In this document: positions 5,928 to 7,812 of the stretch, one piece after another | Layout of the letters: every line of letters starts with the position of its first letter | How positions within the stretch are numbered: the stretch's first letter is position 1 | Origin: Amphritea sp. | Lineage (GTDB): Bacteria > Pseudomonadota > Gammaproteobacteria > Pseudomonadales > Balneatricaceae | Direction: 5' to 3' | Assembly: GCA_018067325.1 (NCBI GenBank) | Contig: JAGPUU010000103.1 | Span: forward strand, 1 to 7,812 | DNA: 7,812 bases | Position numbers and translations under genes: made by a program | The notes under the pieces: generated by a model | What the model saw: only the letters and a program-made list of their open reading frames with translations | Database searches by the model: none | Told to the model about the DNA's origin: nothing

Positions 5928-6214
5928 CAGCGGTTAGCTCATCAGTTCCATAGAAATAAGGGGAGGGACTTGTTCGCTCCTTCTTTAGCTGGCGCTAAGT
6001 GTGTCATAAATAAGCTGTTGATGAAATGTTGATACGGGGCTATTTGACAGAGGTCAGCTATGCGATTGGGTATTAGATAACCAGTTCCTGCTTAATCAGG
6101 TTCCTATAGGGCGCTGCTGCTGTATAATGGCTCTCTTTATTTTGCTGCCCAAGAGCTGATTCAATAGCGGCTTCTGACTTAAGCAGTATCGGAATAACCC
6201 CTCAAGGCGTAACT
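5928..6214. promoter_or_regulatory. Divergent ypjD-ffh intergenic region
   Basis: No coding frame is credible in these 287 bases. Promoters for both divergent units must lie here. A perfect -35-like TTGACA sits at 6044-6049 on the plus strand, but no matching -10 lies at 16-18 bases. The perfect TATAAT at 6123-6128 is listed separately. A short inverted repeat CCTG-CTTAAT-CAGG lies just upstream of that hexamer. A small stem TTAGC-TGGC-GCTAA lies near 5986-5999. None decides a regulator. Confidence 0.5.
6101..6128 (+). promoter_or_regulatory. Candidate ffh promoter
   Basis: A consensus -10 hexamer TATAAT (6123-6128) lies about 85 bases upstream of the ffh ATG. The best -35 at a 16-base spacing is TTCCTA (6101-6106), which is weak. 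Transcription would start near 6135 and give a leader of about 80 bases. The call rests mainly on the perfect -10 and its position. Confidence 0.4.
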
Positions 6215-7615
6215 ATGTTTGAGAATCTGACGGATCGTCTGGCGAAAACGCTTAAATCGGTCACGGGTCAGGCGAAGCTGACCGAAGACAATATTCAAGG
6301 CACCTTGCGTGAAGTACGCATGGCGCTGCTTGAAGCTGACGTGGCGCTGCCAGTCGTTAAAATATTTATTAGCAGTGTTAAAGAGCGCGCTGTAGGAACT
6401 GAGGTTAGCAAGAGCCTGAGTCCTGGACAGGTGTTCGTTAAGATCGTCCAGCAGGAACTGGAAAAGGTCATGGGTGAGGCCAATGAGGCGCTCAACCTGG
6501 CCGCTCAGCCACCTGCCGTTGTGATGATGGCGGGTCTTCAGGGTGCGGGTAAAACAACCTCTGTTGCTAAGCTGTCCCTTTTTCTGCGCCAGCGGGAAAA
6601 GAAAAAAGTGCTGGTGGTTTCTGCCGACGTGTATCGTCCTGCGGCGATTAAACAGCTGGAAACTCTGGCGGCAGAAGTTGAGGTGGATTTCTTTCCCTCT
6701 TCTATTGAGCAAAAGCCGATCGATATCGTTAATGCGGCGATTAATCACGCCAAAGTTAAGCATTTCGATGTTCTGATTGTCGATACCGCCGGTCGTCTGC
6801 ATGTCGATACCGATATGATGGACGAGATCAAAGCGCTACATGCAGCGATCAATCCGGTCGAAACACTGTTTGTGGTTGATGCCATGACTGGTCAGGATGC
6901 TGCCAATACGGCCAAAGCATTCAATGATGTGCTGCCTCTAACGGGTGTGGTACTGACTAAGACCGATGGTGACGCTCGTGGTGGTGCTGCGCTATCCGTT
7001 CGCCATATTACCGGTAAACCGATCAAGTTTCTGGGTGTAGGCGAGAAAGTCGATGCCCTTGAGCCTTTCCACCCTGACCGGGTTGCTTCCCGGATTTTGG
7101 GTATGGGTGATGTTCTATCCCTGATCGAGGAAGTCGAACAAAAAGTCGACAAAGATAAAGCTGAGCGACTGGCGAAGAAGTTCCAGAAAGGCAAAGGCTT
7201 TGATCTGGAAGATTTCCGCGACCAGTTGCAGCAGATGAGCAACATGGGCGGTATGTCTTCGTTGATGGATAAGATGCCAGGCATGGGCCAGATGGGCCAG
7301 GCGATGCAGGGGGCTAACTTATCAAATGCGGAAAAGGGCTTTAAACAGTTTGAATCGATTATTAACTCGATGACTCCCCATGAGCGTAAGCGTCCGGATG
7401 TTATTTCTGGTTCGCGTAAAAAGCGTATAGCGATGGGTTCGGGTACACAGATTCAGGATGTTAATCGCTTGCTGAAGCAGCATAAGCAGATGGCCAAAAT
7501 GATGAAGAAGTTTTCATCCAAAGGCGGTATGGCAAAAATGATGCGCGGTATGAAAGGAATGATGCCCGGCGGTATGGGTGGCCCAGGCGGTCCCGGTGGT
7601 TTCCCTCGGATGTAA
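6215..7615 (+). CDS. ffh: Signal recognition particle GTPase Ffh
   Basis: Ffh (466 residues; E. coli 453) is the SRP54 homologue that binds 4.5S RNA and nascent signal sequences and hands ribosomes to FtsY at the inner membrane. The N domain spans about 1-90. The G domain has GLQGAGKTT (107-115), the SADVYRPAA stretch (136-144), DTAGR (190-194) and TKTDGDARGG (248-257). The M domain begins near 325, with a methionine-rich finger loop (about 341-365) and the RNA-binding SGSRKKRIAMGSGTQ (398-412). The tail is Met/Gly-rich and ends GGFPRM. All key residues are present. The ATG at 6215 has AAGGCG just upstream. The order with divergent ypjD and corB is the E. coli arrangement; rpsP would be expected beyond the right edge. 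A broken second copy of its 3' end follows. Confidence 0.97.
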   Translation: MFENLTDRLAKTLKSVTGQAKLTEDNIQGTLREVRMALLEADVALPVVKIFISSVKERAVGTEVSKSLSPGQVFVKIVQQELEKVMGEANEALNLAAQPPAVVMMAGLQGAGKTTSVAKLSLFLRQREKKKVLVVSADVYRPAAIKQLETLAAEVEVDFFPSSIEQKPIDIVNAAINHAKVKHFDVLIVDTAGRLHVDTDMMDEIKALHAAINPVETLFVVDAMTGQDAANTAKAFNDVLPLTGVVLTKTDGDARGGAALSVRHITGKPIKFLGVGEKVDALEPFHPDRVASRILGMGDVLSLIEEVEQKVDKDKAERLAKKFQKGKGFDLEDFRDQLQQMSNMGGMSSLMDKMPGMGQMGQAMQGANLSNAEKGFKQFESIINSMTPHERKRPDVISGSRKKRIAMGSGTQIQDVNRLLKQHKQMAKMMKKFSSKGGMAKMMRGMKGMMPGGMGGPGGPGGFPRM

Positions 7616-7776
7616 TCCGACATCTGTTAACGCATAAACAGATGGCCAAAATGATGAGCTCTATATAAGAGCTTTGTTCATCCAAAGGCGGTATGGCCAA
7701 AATGATGCGCGGCATGAAGGGCATGAAGGGTATGATGGGTGGTGCAGGTGGCTCCGGTGGCTTCCCGCGGATGTAG
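7616..7776 (+). pseudogene. Broken second copy of the ffh 3' end
   Basis: Starting right after the ffh stop, this stretch repeats the last ~50 codons of ffh. In the frame of 7774-7776 it reads VIRHLLTHKQMAKMMSSI, a TAA at 7666, then ELCSSKGGMAKMM and a tail ending GGSGGFPRM with a TAG at 7774. It aligns to ffh 7461-7615, offset 152 bases before an inserted stretch. The clearly alignable codons differ only synonymously (for example AAG/AAA, GCA/GCC, CCT/CCG). The Met/Gly tail has small changes and an MKGMKG doubling. It lacks the G domain and has an internal stop, so it is not functional Ffh. It is out of frame with ffh, so it cannot be a simple extension of it. It is probably a relic of another ffh allele. 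Confidence 0.85.
7657..7673. repeat. Palindromic insert within the ffh relic
   Basis: AGCTCT (7657-7662) and AGAGCT (7668-7673) flank a 5-base ATATA loop. Where ffh has 8 bases between AAAATGATG and TTCATCC, the relic has 20, so about 12 bases were gained. The TAA that breaks the relic lies inside this hairpin. TTGTT follows it, but the 6-bp mixed stem is too weak for a confident terminator. Confidence 0.6.
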
Positions 7777-7812
7777 CGTTGGCGTTTAATAAATAACCAA
7801 AAGACTTTCCAA

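Noticed and set aside
6044..6085. TTGACA at 6044 as the ffh promoter -35
   Set aside because: At 16-18 bases downstream there is no -10 hexamer; TATTAG lies about 21 bases away, outside the usual spacing.
6179..6802. Long open frame on the minus strand across the 5' half of ffh
   Set aside because: It lies antisense to a highly conserved gene and its translation resembles no family; a shadow frame.
7609..7668. Programmed frameshift extending Ffh into the second copy
   Set aside because: The continuation meets a TAA after about 18 codons, no slippery heptamer plus stimulator is evident, and Ffh is complete at 7615.

Overview
This 7.8-kb window looks like chromosomal housekeeping DNA from a marine gammaproteobacterium, most likely of the Oceanospirillales (Oceanospirillaceae-like). 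The case rests on the divergent ffh / ypjD-corB arrangement, familiar from E. coli and its relatives, on close similarity of the proteins to gammaproteobacterial families, and on a middling G+C content. The genus is an inference; no rRNA or other marker is present.

Layout, left to right. Bases 1-293 hold no gene: they are AT-rich, carry two pairs of DnaA-box-like 9-mers with identical internal spacing, and end in a GC-rich hairpin. A MarC/YchE-type membrane protein (minus strand) follows. Next, also on the minus strand, is a two-gene unit: a zinc-ribbon Nudix hydrolase and a 53-residue YqaE/Pmp3-type membrane protein too short for standard ORF lists. It ends in two successive hairpins, the second a textbook terminator. 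Diverging from it on the plus strand is a compact run: a CoA-pyrophosphatase-type Nudix enzyme (NudL-like), a gamma-carbonic-anhydrase-like left-handed beta-helix protein, a DUF1289 four-cysteine protein and an MTH1187/DUF77 thiamine-binding-like protein. This run converges on a minus-strand pair, a CorB/CorC-type CBS transporter (TTG start) and a YpjD-type CcsA-like membrane protein. ffh, the SRP GTPase, diverges from that pair on the plus strand.

No defence, mobile or secretion system is visible and I do not claim one. The two strongest anomalies are small. (1) Seven tandem copies of a 13-bp unit start inside the last codons of the NudL-like gene and end in the Shine-Dalgarno of the next gene. 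Every copy has a TAA, and because 13 is not a multiple of three these stops fall in all three frames. (2) Just downstream of ffh lies a second, broken copy of the ffh 3' end. Its clearly alignable codons differ from ffh only synonymously, suggesting a remnant of a diverged ffh allele rather than a fresh duplication.

Functionally the genes do not form one pathway. The minus-strand unit and the plus-strand run each start with a Nudix enzyme, giving a divergent nucleotide/cofactor housekeeping locus. The corB-like, ypjD-like and ffh genes concern the inner membrane: ion transport or membrane integrity, and cotranslational protein targeting.
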